From the NCBI RefSeq assembly GCF_900167135.1, contig NZ_FUWZ01000001.1, positions 1,288,336 to 1,352,335 on the forward strand: DNA of 64,000 nt, read 5' to 3'. This DNA comes from Chitinophaga eiseniae. GTDB taxonomy: Bacteria > Bacteroidota > Bacteroidia > Chitinophagales > Chitinophagaceae. Below the pieces are notes generated by a model. It had not been told where the DNA came from. It saw nothing but the letters and a program-made list of their open reading frames with translations, and did no database searches. This document shows positions 8,065 through 16,563 of this stretch, piece after piece; the first letter of the stretch is position 1; every line of letters starts with the position of its first letter. A program made the position numbers and the translations under genes.

Positions 8065-9880
8065 CAAACTGATCATAGACACGGAAGTGAGGCGGATAGC
8101 CGCAGCGGTGCTGCCAGCCCTGCAGCCGGATGTCATTGCTGTAAAGACGGACCTGTTTAACGGCAGCGCCGGCGTCATCCTGTTTTATTTAAGATTGTAT
8201 GAGCACTACGGCGGGCAGCATTACCTGGAGGTGTGTATAACGACCGCGGATACCCTGTTATACCATCCGGAGATCGTACAGCAGCAGTATTACACTTTCT
8301 GTACCGGCGCCACCGGTTTGTTGTACCTGTGTATTAAGCTGTACGAGGTTACCGGGCAGTCGCGTTACCTGGACCGCGCCGTTGTGCTGACGGCGCATTT
8401 CAAAGAGGGGATACAACAGCGGGTGGTACAGGACGATTGGTTAAGCGGTCATGCCGGGAATCTTTTTGTGCTGACTTACCTGTATGTACATACGCAGGAG
8501 GAGCATCTTCTGCCGCTGATCCGCTCGTTGACGGATACGTTGATAGAACAGGCGCGGGCGGCGCCGAAAGGCTTGCGATGGGGGCATGTGAAGATGAGCT
8601 ACGACTGTCTGACAGGATTCTCCCACGGCGCTTCGGGCATGGCCTATGCCTGGATGCAGGTAGCTGCCTGCTTCCGCGATGAAGGGCTGCAATACCTGGC
8701 GGAGCAGGCGCTGGATTATGAAATGCAGTATTATGATCCGGCAGCGCGTAACTGGCTGGACCTGCGGTTGACCAACACCAGTATCGAACGGGAAAATTTT
8801 TTTCATTGGGATATCCGCCGTTTCCGGGAAGATGCCGCCGCTACTAATACATGGGCGCATGGCGCGGCTGGCGTGGGGATAGCCCGGTTGTTTGCCTATA
8901 GAAAGGAACCGCGTGCTGAATGGTTGGCACAGCTGCAAGACGCCGTTCAGCGTTCGCTGGACGATGCACAGCAGCTGAAGCGGGGCGACTTTACCCTGTG
9001 CAGTGGTTACGGCGGTATCGTTTTTTTTCTGCTGCAGGCGGCAGCAGCTTTGCGGCAACCAGCATTACGCCAAAAAGCAGAGACACTGGCGTTGCAGGCG
9101 GTCCGTTATTACGAGGAACAGGGGACGTATAACAGCTACGTACCTACGATGATGCAGGATGCTGGTTTGTTTTCCGGGTTGTCCGGTGTGGGATATATGC
9201 TGGTATCGGTGCTGATGCCCTTCCGGGAGGATACGGTATTACATCCGGTAATCCGTACAAACAGCCATGTGTCGCCTTTGTACGCCACCGGGGAAGTGAA
9301 GCACCGGTTGTTTTCAAAATATTATCCGCATACCCTCCGGCTGCTGATAGCCACCGGATGGGCATTGCCGGATGCGCAGGACATTGGTATGCTGGAGACG
9401 GTGCTCTGCAAGGCGGTGACCGCACTGCCGGAAGAAAGCCGGCCGCAGGTGGCGGACGCTTTTGCTTTTGAGCAGCAGTGTACCGCCCTCTGGAAAGAAC
9501 ACAGGGGATGGTTATACTATACCAGGAGAAAAGAAATTGCAGGACACCTCCCGGAGATGGCAACGGAAGTGCTGTTACAGTTGAAGTGGACTGTGACAGC
9601 GCAGGTGCGGTTGTGCCGCACGCATTGGCAGTGGGACCAACAGGAGGTGGATTCAACAGCAGGTGAATATTATTATTTATTACAAAACCACGAATACGGC
9701 GTGGCGGTTTTCCCCGTAGGAAAGCTAACAGCCGCGATCTTTGATCATTTGCAGGGCGGATATACCCTGGAAGAAACACTGGTGCGCTGCTTTAACGCGG
9801 CGGACCGGGAACAGGCCGTCACTACCCTTGTGGCGCAAACGCTTTCTCTGTCAAGGCAATATTTCATCCGACCGGCATGA
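8051..9880 (+). CDS. LanC-like cyclase with altered zinc site and C-terminal extension
   Basis: The ATG at 8051 gives 609 residues; an earlier in-frame ATG at 8003 would bury 62 nt in the upstream gene. The first ~390 residues are LanC-like, with GFSHGASG (His192, equivalent to the active-site His), TWAHGAAGVGIARL and TLCSGYGG. In canonical LanC the last two read WC-[YH]-G and CHG, providing Cys, Cys and His to zinc. Here the first Cys is Ala269 and the His is Ser318; only Cys317 remains, though His270 could stand in. Usual LanC length is about 400-450 residues. The extra ~200 residues end in a segment (about 536-609, with GKLTAAIFDHLQGGYTLEET) resembling PqqD/RRE peptide-binding domains. The role as cyclase for the local precursor follows from the operon. 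Confidence 0.85.
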   Translation: MESADKLIIDTEVRRIAAAVLPALQPDVIAVKTDLFNGSAGVILFYLRLYEHYGGQHYLEVCITTADTLLYHPEIVQQQYYTFCTGATGLLYLCIKLYEVTGQSRYLDRAVVLTAHFKEGIQQRVVQDDWLSGHAGNLFVLTYLYVHTQEEHLLPLIRSLTDTLIEQARAAPKGLRWGHVKMSYDCLTGFSHGASGMAYAWMQVAACFRDEGLQYLAEQALDYEMQYYDPAARNWLDLRLTNTSIERENFFHWDIRRFREDAAATNTWAHGAAGVGIARLFAYRKEPRAEWLAQLQDAVQRSLDDAQQLKRGDFTLCSGYGGIVFFLLQAAAALRQPALRQKAETLALQAVRYYEEQGTYNSYVPTMMQDAGLFSGLSGVGYMLVSVLMPFREDTVLHPVIRTNSHVSPLYATGEVKHRLFSKYYPHTLRLLIATGWALPDAQDIGMLETVLCKAVTALPEESRPQVADAFAFEQQCTALWKEHRGWLYYTRRKEIAGHLPEMATEVLLQLKWTVTAQVRLCRTHWQWDQQEVDSTAGEYYYLLQNHEYGVAVFPVGKLTAAIFDHLQGGYTLEETLVRCFNAADREQAVTTLVAQTLSLSRQYFIRPA

Positions 9881-9901
9881 AAGAGGCGCCCTTTTATTTA
9901 G

Positions 9902-10120
9902 GGGGCGGCCTGGTCCGAATTCAGGCGTACCGGTTATCCCAAAGTGTTTCCGGTGGTAGTGAACTACAGTAATGGATTAATCGATACCAAAAAAACAAAT
10001 CAGACGGTTGCCTTTCTCATTGAGTATAATACCAACGCAACGGAAGTGCAAAAGGCCATAGTCCTGTTGGGCGGAGCAGACCATGGCGGCACGTGGTTAT
10101 GGTGGGATAGAAAACCCTGA
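9902..10120 (+). pseudogene. 3' remnant of a SusD/RagB-family lipoprotein gene with frameshifts
   Basis: One frame reads AAWSEFRRTGYPKVFPVV and, further on, EYNTNATEVQKAIVLLGG followed by WLWWDRKP and a TGA at 10118. This is the C-terminal signature of the SusD/RagB nutrient-binding family. The expected joining motif QIRRLPFSLS is present but in another frame, just after the A-run at about 9987-9993, so the frame shifts out and back. There is no start and a TAG precedes the fragment at 9899. Nothing else of the gene is visible upstream, where the LanC-like gene lies. Confidence 0.75.
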
Positions 10121-10140
10121 TCCGTTACATCGCATTTAAA

Positions 10141-10175
10141 CCAAGAGGCCGTCCCCAGGGGAGACGGCCTTTTGG
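10141..10175. terminator. Strong hairpin between the biosynthetic operon and the precursor gene
   Basis: The arms contain AGGCCGTC (10146-10153) and GACGGCCT (10163-10170), with CCAA/TTGG at the outer ends. The plus strand continues TTGTTTTC. It lies 21 nt past the stop of the minus-strand precursor gene and downstream of the plus-strand SusD remnant, so it can end transcription from both sides. Confidence 0.75.
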
Positions 10176-10196
10176 TTGTTTTCCGTTCGTATACCA

Positions 10197-10379
10197 TTAG
10201 CAGATGATGGTAGTGCACAGGTGGTGCTCATCGTCTGTCTGCAGGGTATGCGTAGGGTGGCTCTGGCCTGCCAGCCCGCCGGCGAGGCGCATGTTCATTT
10301 CGTTGTCGAGGCTGGTAACGAAGCTGTCAATTTTCAGATCGTCGATGCTCAGCTGGAGATTGTTGGATTGCTCTTTCAT
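10197..10379 (-). CDS. Lanthipeptide precursor (class I, pinensin-like), 60 residues
   Basis: The leader has LSIDDLKIDSFVTSLDNE, a class I style leader typical of Bacteroidota lanthipeptides, and ends MRLAGG (Gly34-Gly35), matching the C39 protease of the neighbouring exporter. Cleavage there gives a 25-residue core; cleavage after Gly38 would give 22 residues, the length I recall for the pinensins. The core contains Ser40, Thr43, Thr45, Thr48, Thr56 and Thr57 plus Cys55 and the C-terminal Cys60, so at most two (methyl)lanthionine rings. It is rich in His (41, 44, 52, 53) and has Asp49, Asp50 and Glu51. The gene is transcribed opposite to its modification genes, 81 nt downstream of a TonB receptor gene, and is followed by a strong hairpin. 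Confidence 0.9.
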   Translation of the reverse strand: MKEQSNNLQLSIDDLKIDSFVTSLDNEMNMRLAGGLAGQSHPTHTLQTDDEHHLCTTIIC

Positions 10380-10460
10380 AAAATAGTGTTTTTGATAGTT
10401 AATGCCTACTGTTATGGGGTTTCGGCTTATCCCCTTCTTGCGCGCAAATAGTTTTCAGGG

Positions 10461-12596
10461 CTACAGTCTTATGCCGGCAAAAGCTTTGAATGAAAGCGGC
10501 GCTCCTTCTATGTAGTAGTAGCTTTTTACGCCCTCATGGATGGAGCCGACGAGAATGTCGCCACTGGAGAAATATCTTTTGTTGGTGAGATTATCTGCGA
10601 TCACCCGCAGGTACCAGCGGCCGGCATCCCAGGCTACGCCGGCATCCAGTTTCGTATAGCCTTTCAGGTACACGTCGGGTGTATAGGTGGCGGTGCGGGT
10701 AACGGTACTTTGTCCTGCGCTGATACGCAGCCTGGCCTGTTTCACAGGGATGCTGTATTGCACCCAGGTATTGATCATCTGCTCGGGGGTGAAGGCGAGG
10801 CGGGTACCTTCGTTTTCCGGGCGACTGTCTTTGCTGGTGATGGCATACGTATAGGCGTAGTTGGCAGACACGGTAAAGCGGTCGGACAGTCTTCCGATGA
10901 TGTCCGCTTCCACGCCTGTACTGGTGGCCTGTCCTATCTGCCGGCTGAAGCCGGGGTGCTGCAGATCAGACACCAGCAGGTTGTTTTTGATGATGTGATA
11001 ACCGGCCAGTGTGGTGATCAGCTTACGCTGGAACCATTCGCGTTTGGCGCCTGCTTCGAAGCTGTTGCCCCGTAACGGTTTGAAGTTGTTGCCCGCAAAG
11101 TCGGCGCCCGACTGGGGAATGAATGACTGGTCGTAGATGGCGTATACGCTGGTGTTTTCGCCGAACAGGCGGGTAATGCCCAGCCGGGGAGAGAAAGCGG
11201 TTTCATTCCGTAACGGTGTCTTTGCATTGGTCGTAACGGGCATGTTAAACGTAAAACGGCCGCCATAGTTAAAGAGCCAGTTTTGATGTACGCGGGTAGT
11301 GTTGTATACAAAGGCAGACCACCAGTTGTTTTCGCGGAGAATCAGCCTTGGTTTGCCCAACGTTTTTACGCTGTCTGTCGGAAGACCATACTGCGGATGG
11401 TTGCGGTCAAAAGCAAAGGAATATTGTCCGTAAGCCACGGAGAATTCGTCTTTACTGTAGTTGTAATCGATGCCGGCTACCAGCTGATGGCTTACGGCGC
11501 GGCCTGTGTTAAAAGTGCCGTTGATGTATGCCTGCGCTGCCATCACGCGGCCGGTGATTTCGCTGTATTGGGGTAAGCGCCGGGTGACGTTGGTGCCGTC
11601 GAAATTGACGGGAGAGTAATTGTCCGACAGCAGCGACCACGCAACACTGGGCGTAACGGTATACTTCGACTGTACCGTCATTTTCCAGCGGTGGTTGAAC
11701 CGGTGGGAAAACAGCAGCCTGGCGCTTTGCGACATGGTGTAAGACTGCGGTAAATTGGGATCGCCGGCGTAGTTGTTGCCGATGCGGTGTTTCAGTACAT
11801 CTTCATCTGTGCCCACCTGGGTAACACTGCTGCCGCCATTAGCGGTCATGCGGATAAGATTATATTCTGCCAGCAGGAAAGTACCGGGCTTAAAATTATA
11901 TTGTATAGATGGTGAAGCGATGTATTTACGCGTTTTGATGAAATCCTGAAAGCTTTGCTGCTGTTGATAGGCAGCATTGATCCGATAGGAGAGCCCTTTT
12001 GCCTGCACAGCGCTGCCCACGTCGGCGGATACACGTAGCAGGCCGAAGCTGCCGCCCGCCACTTCTATTTGCCGGGTACGCAAGGACCCGGGTGTTTTGG
12101 TAGTGATGTTGATGCTGCCGCCCGGTTCTCCGGAGGAGAGCAGGAAACCGGCAGGGCCTTTGATGAAATCCACTCTTTCTATCATGGCGGCATCGTCCAT
12201 CAGCGCGCCCATGGTGCTGCGCTGGGGCATACCGTTCACATAGGTGACCGCGCCGAAACCTCTTACCATAATTGTGGTGGATGCGTCGAAGACGGAACTG
12301 TTGTAGCCCATCTTGATGCCGCTGGCATTGCGGGCGATGTCTTTCATTTCCAGGCCGCCTTGTTCGCGGATCAGTTCTCCGGGCACACTGGTGATATTTT
12401 GCGGCGTCTCCAGCAACCGGCCTTCCATCCGTAAGGTGGGCGCCATGCTGTCTGCTTTCATGTTTTTCTTTTTATCCAGCACAATGACTTCCTGCAGCCG
12501 TTGTTTACGGAGGCTGTCGGTTTGGTGCTGGCCATAGCTGTACAGGGTGATGGCACTAAAACCTATCAATGCCGGTAATGTTTTATACATGTTCAT
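10461..12596 (-). CDS. TonB-dependent siderophore-type outer-membrane receptor
   Basis: This 711-residue protein has a signal peptide (MYKTLPALIGFSAITLYSYG) and a plug domain typical of the ferrisiderophore family: GGLEMKDIARNASGIKMG, then STTIMVRGFGA, IERVDFIKGPAGFL and GGSINITTKTP. A beta-barrel follows and ends in Phe-Ala-Gly-Ile-Arg-Leu. It lacks the N-terminal STN and carboxypeptidase-like domains found in the SusC proteins of this window. Its start overlaps the permease stop by 4 nt. It lies in one operon with an ABC transporter and immediately upstream of the lanthipeptide precursor, so a role in handling the peptide, or uptake of a metal complex, is possible but unproven. Confidence 0.9.
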   Translation of the reverse strand: MNMYKTLPALIGFSAITLYSYGQHQTDSLRKQRLQEVIVLDKKKNMKADSMAPTLRMEGRLLETPQNITSVPGELIREQGGLEMKDIARNASGIKMGYNSSVFDASTTIMVRGFGAVTYVNGMPQRSTMGALMDDAAMIERVDFIKGPAGFLLSSGEPGGSINITTKTPGSLRTRQIEVAGGSFGLLRVSADVGSAVQAKGLSYRINAAYQQQQSFQDFIKTRKYIASPSIQYNFKPGTFLLAEYNLIRMTANGGSSVTQVGTDEDVLKHRIGNNYAGDPNLPQSYTMSQSARLLFSHRFNHRWKMTVQSKYTVTPSVAWSLLSDNYSPVNFDGTNVTRRLPQYSEITGRVMAAQAYINGTFNTGRAVSHQLVAGIDYNYSKDEFSVAYGQYSFAFDRNHPQYGLPTDSVKTLGKPRLILRENNWWSAFVYNTTRVHQNWLFNYGGRFTFNMPVTTNAKTPLRNETAFSPRLGITRLFGENTSVYAIYDQSFIPQSGADFAGNNFKPLRGNSFEAGAKREWFQRKLITTLAGYHIIKNNLLVSDLQHPGFSRQIGQATSTGVEADIIGRLSDRFTVSANYAYTYAITSKDSRPENEGTRLAFTPEQMINTWVQYSIPVKQARLRISAGQSTVTRTATYTPDVYLKGYTKLDAGVAWDAGRWYLRVIADNLTNKRYFSSGDILVGSIHEGVKSYYYIEGAPLSFKAFAGIRL

Positions 12597-14038
12597 ATTT
12601 TATGGAGATCATTCAATTTTCTTTTGAGTACCAGTGTCCCGGCGCAAAGCAGGGTGATGGTCAGCAACAGCAGGTATCCGATGCCGCTTCGCCATCGGGC
12701 GGGGCTGTCCGGGTTGTACGACGGATGGTAAACGGGCAATGACTGGTAGTCGTTGTCCGCCAGCAGCTGGTCGTGGAAATGACGCTCATAGAAAAATGTT
12801 TTCCATTCGTCGCGGAAGCGGCGTGTCTCTTCCCGGAAATGATCATAATCGGAGATGTCTGTCCGCGCGATGCTGTTGAGCAACCATTGCGTGTATACGG
12901 CCGGGTTATATTTTAACGAGGCGTCCAGTTGTTGCTGTGCTGTACGTTTGCCGGTTTCCTGTGCCTCCGTTAGGCGCTGCATGCGCTGATCTACCAGCGA
13001 ATAGTAAGCCATCGCATGGCGGGAACTGGTCATGCCGGTATCGTAGGCCTTTGCGTTGCGGTATTGCGGATACGCCTGATAAAAGCTGTCGAGCAGCTGC
13101 CGTTTGGGGAGGTCCCAGGTGTCCCATTCCAGTTCCCGCTGCACGGAGGCGTTGGTGGCGGTATCATCGATCTGTGGCCGATGGGTCATCAACCTGTAAG
13201 TGGCTGGTAATACAATCAGCAGCAACAGCCAGAGGCTGAACAGCGATACGAGGTTGGTGGTGGTATGCTGGTTCCATGCGATGACAAACCAGATCAGCCC
13301 CATCCAGAAAGACAGCCAGACGGCGGCTACGCCGGTCCAGGCGGCCCATGCCAGCCAGGGGAACCCCTGTCCGGCGGAAGCCCATACCATACCGATGGTG
13401 CAGATAAGTACCATGGCGGTCAGCAGGAGCAGATAACGTATCAATAGCCGTAACAGCAGCAGGCCCGTGAGCGCACCGTGCTGTACCAGCAACAGGGAGA
13501 GCGTGCCTTGTTCTTTCTCCTGTGCCAGCAGGTGATAGCTCATACAGATAGCCAGCAGGGGAAGCAGATAGATGAGCAGGAAGGCCGTGTCGAAGTTGCC
13601 GGTAGCCAGTTGCAGCGGGTTGCTGATTTTTTCTTCCGCAGGCGCATAGCTGCTTTTAACAGCGATGGGGTAGTAATATTTGGCGAGATCGCTCATGCCG
13701 ACAGACAATACCGCTGCAGGCGCCGGGGGATACCAGGTGTGGGCATGTAGCCGGTGATCGGCAACGATGGGCCAGGCGGCCGCGATGTAGGCGGCTTTTC
13801 CCTGCGGGATGGTGGTGTCGGCCTGCAACTGGTGGCGCAGGGTGATCAGCTGTTGTTGGTAGTGCTGTTGCAGACTGTCGACCGCCGTTTGTTGTTTTAC
13901 AGATACCGCGTGGCCATAGTACAAGGCTACTGCCGCGGCGGGCAACAGGATGGCGGCGATGACCGGTAACAGCCTGGTACGCCATAGTAAGCGCCACTCC
14001 TGCAGCGCTACGGACCGGTATTTATTAAATCGATGCAT
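12593..14038 (-). CDS. ABC-2 type permease, DUF3526-like, second copy
   Basis: This 481-residue membrane protein has one N-terminal helix (LLPVIAAILLPAAAVALYYG), a long extracytoplasmic loop of about 150 residues, a central cluster of helices beginning near AFLLIYLLPLLAICMSYHLL, a second large loop and a final helix (GYLLLLTITLLCAGTLVL). This is the layout of ABC-2 permeases carrying DUF3526. EQGTLSLLLVQHG is the typical cytoplasmic coupling segment. It overlaps the preceding permease by 14 nt and the TonB gene by 4 nt. With the partner permease and the ATPase it forms a transporter with two unlike permeases, formally like LanFEG immunity transporters. Confidence 0.8.
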   Translation of the reverse strand: MHRFNKYRSVALQEWRLLWRTRLLPVIAAILLPAAAVALYYGHAVSVKQQTAVDSLQQHYQQQLITLRHQLQADTTIPQGKAAYIAAAWPIVADHRLHAHTWYPPAPAAVLSVGMSDLAKYYYPIAVKSSYAPAEEKISNPLQLATGNFDTAFLLIYLLPLLAICMSYHLLAQEKEQGTLSLLLVQHGALTGLLLLRLLIRYLLLLTAMVLICTIGMVWASAGQGFPWLAWAAWTGVAAVWLSFWMGLIWFVIAWNQHTTTNLVSLFSLWLLLLIVLPATYRLMTHRPQIDDTATNASVQRELEWDTWDLPKRQLLDSFYQAYPQYRNAKAYDTGMTSSRHAMAYYSLVDQRMQRLTEAQETGKRTAQQQLDASLKYNPAVYTQWLLNSIARTDISDYDHFREETRRFRDEWKTFFYERHFHDQLLADNDYQSLPVYHPSYNPDSPARWRSGIGYLLLLTITLLCAGTLVLKRKLNDLHKI

Positions 14039-15401
14039 GTCTGGCAGCGCGGTTTAAAAGTGAAATACTGATCAATAGCCACAGCAGCAGCGAAAGTGCC
14101 GGTAGCCATAGCCTGCGGAGCACCTGTGCCGTGGCAGGTGGTTTATATTGGAATGTTTCTGCGTGCTGATACAGCTGTTGGCCCTGCTCATCGCCATAAG
14201 CCATGGCCTGGTTCAGCCGGCGGATAAACCGGTTGCGGTAAGCGCCCGCTGCCTGGTAAAAATGATACTGGTGTTCGTAATCGGTGCCGCAGAGCGCCAT
14301 GGAGATACTTCTGATGGCAAGATAGGGGTCGGCAGCTGCGAGGTAATGCTGCACGCTGTTCTGCCGCCGTATCAGGCTGTCAGTCATGGCCGCATATTTT
14401 TCGTATACCCGTTGTGTATAGTTTTCGTCCGCCTGCAGGCGGAGAGCGTCGAAATTCACAGGCAACTGATCGGGGGAGCTGACTTTATATTGTTGTAAGA
14501 TGGATTTTTCAAGACGTGCGGTGCGTGCATCTCTCGGATCGTTGCCGTCGATACCTGTTTTGATGGCCTGATCAATTTTTTCCTGCAGGTAAGGTTGGGA
14601 GGGCAGCGGATAGAGCGCTTCACCGGTGGCCGCCGCCAGGCGGGGCAGCAGTATATGCCAGCATAGCCAGATACTGCACAACAGTAACAGCGACTGGCCG
14701 GCGTTACGGGCTACAGCGGAGAGCCAGAGGCCGAGCAGGACGAAGATGGCGGCATAACAGCCGTAGCCGAGCACGAGGAAGAATATACGTGGCAGGTTGT
14801 GGATGGTGGCCATGGCCGGGAAATACAAAAGCATCGAGAGCAGTAGTAACGCGGTCATAAAGCCGAGGTATACTGCCGCTTTGCCGCGGAGAATATGGCG
14901 GGGAGTGGCGCCCTGTATTAGCAGTAGCCGCAGGGTGCCGCTGGTTTTTTCCTGCGTATAACTGTTAAAGCACAGGAAAAAAAGTAACAATGGAAAAAAC
15001 AGTTGCAGTACTGTTGCGGGGGTGAGGGCGCCAAAGCGGAGGTATACATCGCCGGGGCCCAGGGGTGGCGTGGCCATCTGGTGCTGCACATGCGCTTCTA
15101 CACGCAGAGAATTACCCGTAAAAGATTCCAGTCCGTTATCGAACCGGCTCAGCGATGTGAGCGGTTTGAAGATATAGGTGCCGAAATGGGCCGCGCTGTG
15201 CGGATCATCTGCACGCAGTTGCTCCCATTGCTGGCGGAACTGCCGGTTGGCGGTGTCCCGTTGTTGTTGCTCCTGCCGGTACAGCAGGCGGGAGCCGGCT
15301 GCGGCGATGCCGGACAGGATCAGGGCAGACAACAGGGTGACGGCCATGGTGCGGTTACGCAGCACCATGTGCCATTCTTTGATGGCAATTGTTCTGAACA
15401 T
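14025..15401 (-). CDS. ABC-2 type permease, DUF3526-like, first copy
   Basis: This 458-residue protein has the same topology as its downstream partner: N-terminal helix (MAVTLLSALILSGIAAAGSR), large external loop, helices starting at VLQLFFPLLLFFLCFNS, coupling segment EKTSGTLRLLLIQGATPRHI, and a C-terminal helix near LPALSLLLWLLISISLL. It lies 13 nt after the ATPase gene and overlaps the next permease by 14 nt. The substrate is unknown; the operon context suggests the lanthipeptide, or something taken up by the TonB receptor. Confidence 0.8.
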   Translation of the reverse strand: MFRTIAIKEWHMVLRNRTMAVTLLSALILSGIAAAGSRLLYRQEQQQRDTANRQFRQQWEQLRADDPHSAAHFGTYIFKPLTSLSRFDNGLESFTGNSLRVEAHVQHQMATPPLGPGDVYLRFGALTPATVLQLFFPLLLFFLCFNSYTQEKTSGTLRLLLIQGATPRHILRGKAAVYLGFMTALLLLSMLLYFPAMATIHNLPRIFFLVLGYGCYAAIFVLLGLWLSAVARNAGQSLLLLCSIWLCWHILLPRLAAATGEALYPLPSQPYLQEKIDQAIKTGIDGNDPRDARTARLEKSILQQYKVSSPDQLPVNFDALRLQADENYTQRVYEKYAAMTDSLIRRQNSVQHYLAAADPYLAIRSISMALCGTDYEHQYHFYQAAGAYRNRFIRRLNQAMAYGDEQGQQLYQHAETFQYKPPATAQVLRRLWLPALSLLLWLLISISLLNRAARHASI

Positions 15402-15414
15402 AGCAGGATGTTGA

Positions 15415-16125
15415 TTACCAGGTAGATGTTTCCATGTACTCCATATAGCTGTTTTCCAGCGTGTAGTGATCTGTAGCGGCGGCGTCCATAACTGTCAGCA
15501 AATGCCCGTCCCGCATGATACCGATGCGGGTGGCCACTTCTTTGGCGCGGTAGATATCATGGGTGGCCATCAGTACGGCACGGCCTTCCTGGCTGAAACG
15601 CCGCAGTAATGCGGAGAACTCATTGCTGGCGCTGGGGTCCAGCCCGGAGGTGGGCTCGTCCAGCAGCAGGGCGCCTGCGTTTTTGGCGGTAGCGATGGCG
15701 ATGCCTACTTTCTGCCGCATCCCTTTGGAGTAACCTTGTACCGGCCGGTGAACGGCGGATTCCTGTAAACCGGCATCCAATAATAGGCGGATGGCCGTTT
15801 TTGGGGATAGCTGTTCTCCGGTGAGCGAATGGAAAAAGACCAGGTTCTCCAGCCCGCTCAGATATGGGTACAAGGTAACGGTCTCGGGTATGTACGCTAG
15901 ATGCCGCCGCGCTTCCTGCGGCTGACGGAACACGGGGATACCGTTTACCAACGCCTCCCCGGAGGTGGGCGCCTGGAAGCCGAGAAAACAACTGATAGTG
16001 GTGGTTTTACCGGCGCCGTTAGGCCCCAGCAGGCAGAAAATTTCACCTTTGGCGACAGACAGGTCCAGCGCATGCAGCGCGGTATGCCCGCCAAATGTTT
16101 TGGTCAACGCAATAGCTTGCAGCAT
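15415..16125 (-). CDS. ABC transporter ATP-binding protein
   Basis: This 236-residue ATPase has Walker A GPNGAGKTTT at about residues 34-43, signature YSKGMRQKV near 132 and Walker B GALLLDEPTSGLDP near 150, followed by an H-loop (MATHD). It belongs to the family that powers ABC-2 permeases (CcmA/NatA type). It precedes the two DUF3526-like permeases with 13 nt between the genes, so the three genes encode one transporter. Confidence 0.92.
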   Translation of the reverse strand: MLQAIALTKTFGGHTALHALDLSVAKGEIFCLLGPNGAGKTTTISCFLGFQAPTSGEALVNGIPVFRQPQEARRHLAYIPETVTLYPYLSGLENLVFFHSLTGEQLSPKTAIRLLLDAGLQESAVHRPVQGYSKGMRQKVGIAIATAKNAGALLLDEPTSGLDPSASNEFSALLRRFSQEGRAVLMATHDIYRAKEVATRIGIMRDGHLLTVMDAAATDHYTLENSYMEYMETSTW

Positions 16126-16182
16126 AAGTTACAGCGATGTGGGTACAATGAAACAGAAAAGGAAGTGTGTCGTGAGAGGGTA

Positions 16183-16509
16183 TCACGCGGAAGGAGGCCC
16201 CCTGCCGGTCTGCACGGATTGTACGCCCGGATGCCCGTCAGCTGTGAAAAGAGAAGGTGTAATGTATGGAGTGGATAGTAGCTGCGGAGTGGAGAGGAAG
16301 TCGGGAACGGTAGCATCTTTGGCCAACTGGAAGTCACAGATGTCGCAGGCATGCGATGTCTGCACCTGCAGCCCGTGATGCAGCGTCATATAACCCTGGC
16401 CGTTAGCCGGATGATGGTGAAACAGTTTTACCATCTGCACAAACACCAGCAGGGCCATCAGCAAGAAGGCCAGTAGTCTGCGGGTAATGTCAAATGGTTT
16501 TGGGTGCAT
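16183..16509 (-). CDS. Small membrane-anchored CxxC protein, unknown function
   Basis: This 108-residue protein has one hydrophobic N-terminal segment (LLAFLLMALLVFVQMVKLF) followed at once by HHHP and, later, SHACDICDFQLAKD. A His cluster after a helix plus a CxxC motif suggests a metal- or redox-active periplasmic protein. It starts the minus-strand operon leading to the ABC transporter, TonB receptor and precursor genes (57 nt before the ATPase). I recognise similar His-cluster and CxxC small proteins beside TonB receptors in Bacteroidota, but cannot assign a function. Confidence 0.6.
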   Translation of the reverse strand: MHPKPFDITRRLLAFLLMALLVFVQMVKLFHHHPANGQGYMTLHHGLQVQTSHACDICDFQLAKDATVPDFLSTPQLLSTPYITPSLFTADGHPGVQSVQTGRGPPSA

Positions 16510-16563
16510 ACAGCAAATATAGGGGATGTATTTTAAAAATGAAACAGAGTTGCAAAAAATATA

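Noticed and set aside
9741..9959. Open frame crossing the end of the LanC-like gene
   Set aside because: It overlaps the LanC-like gene in another frame and reads the SusD remnant out of frame; no peptide features.
10438..10447. Palindrome TTGCGCGCAA upstream of the precursor gene as operator
   Set aside because: A 10-bp palindrome in a GC-rich gap is not enough on its own and no promoter element is placed suitably next to it.
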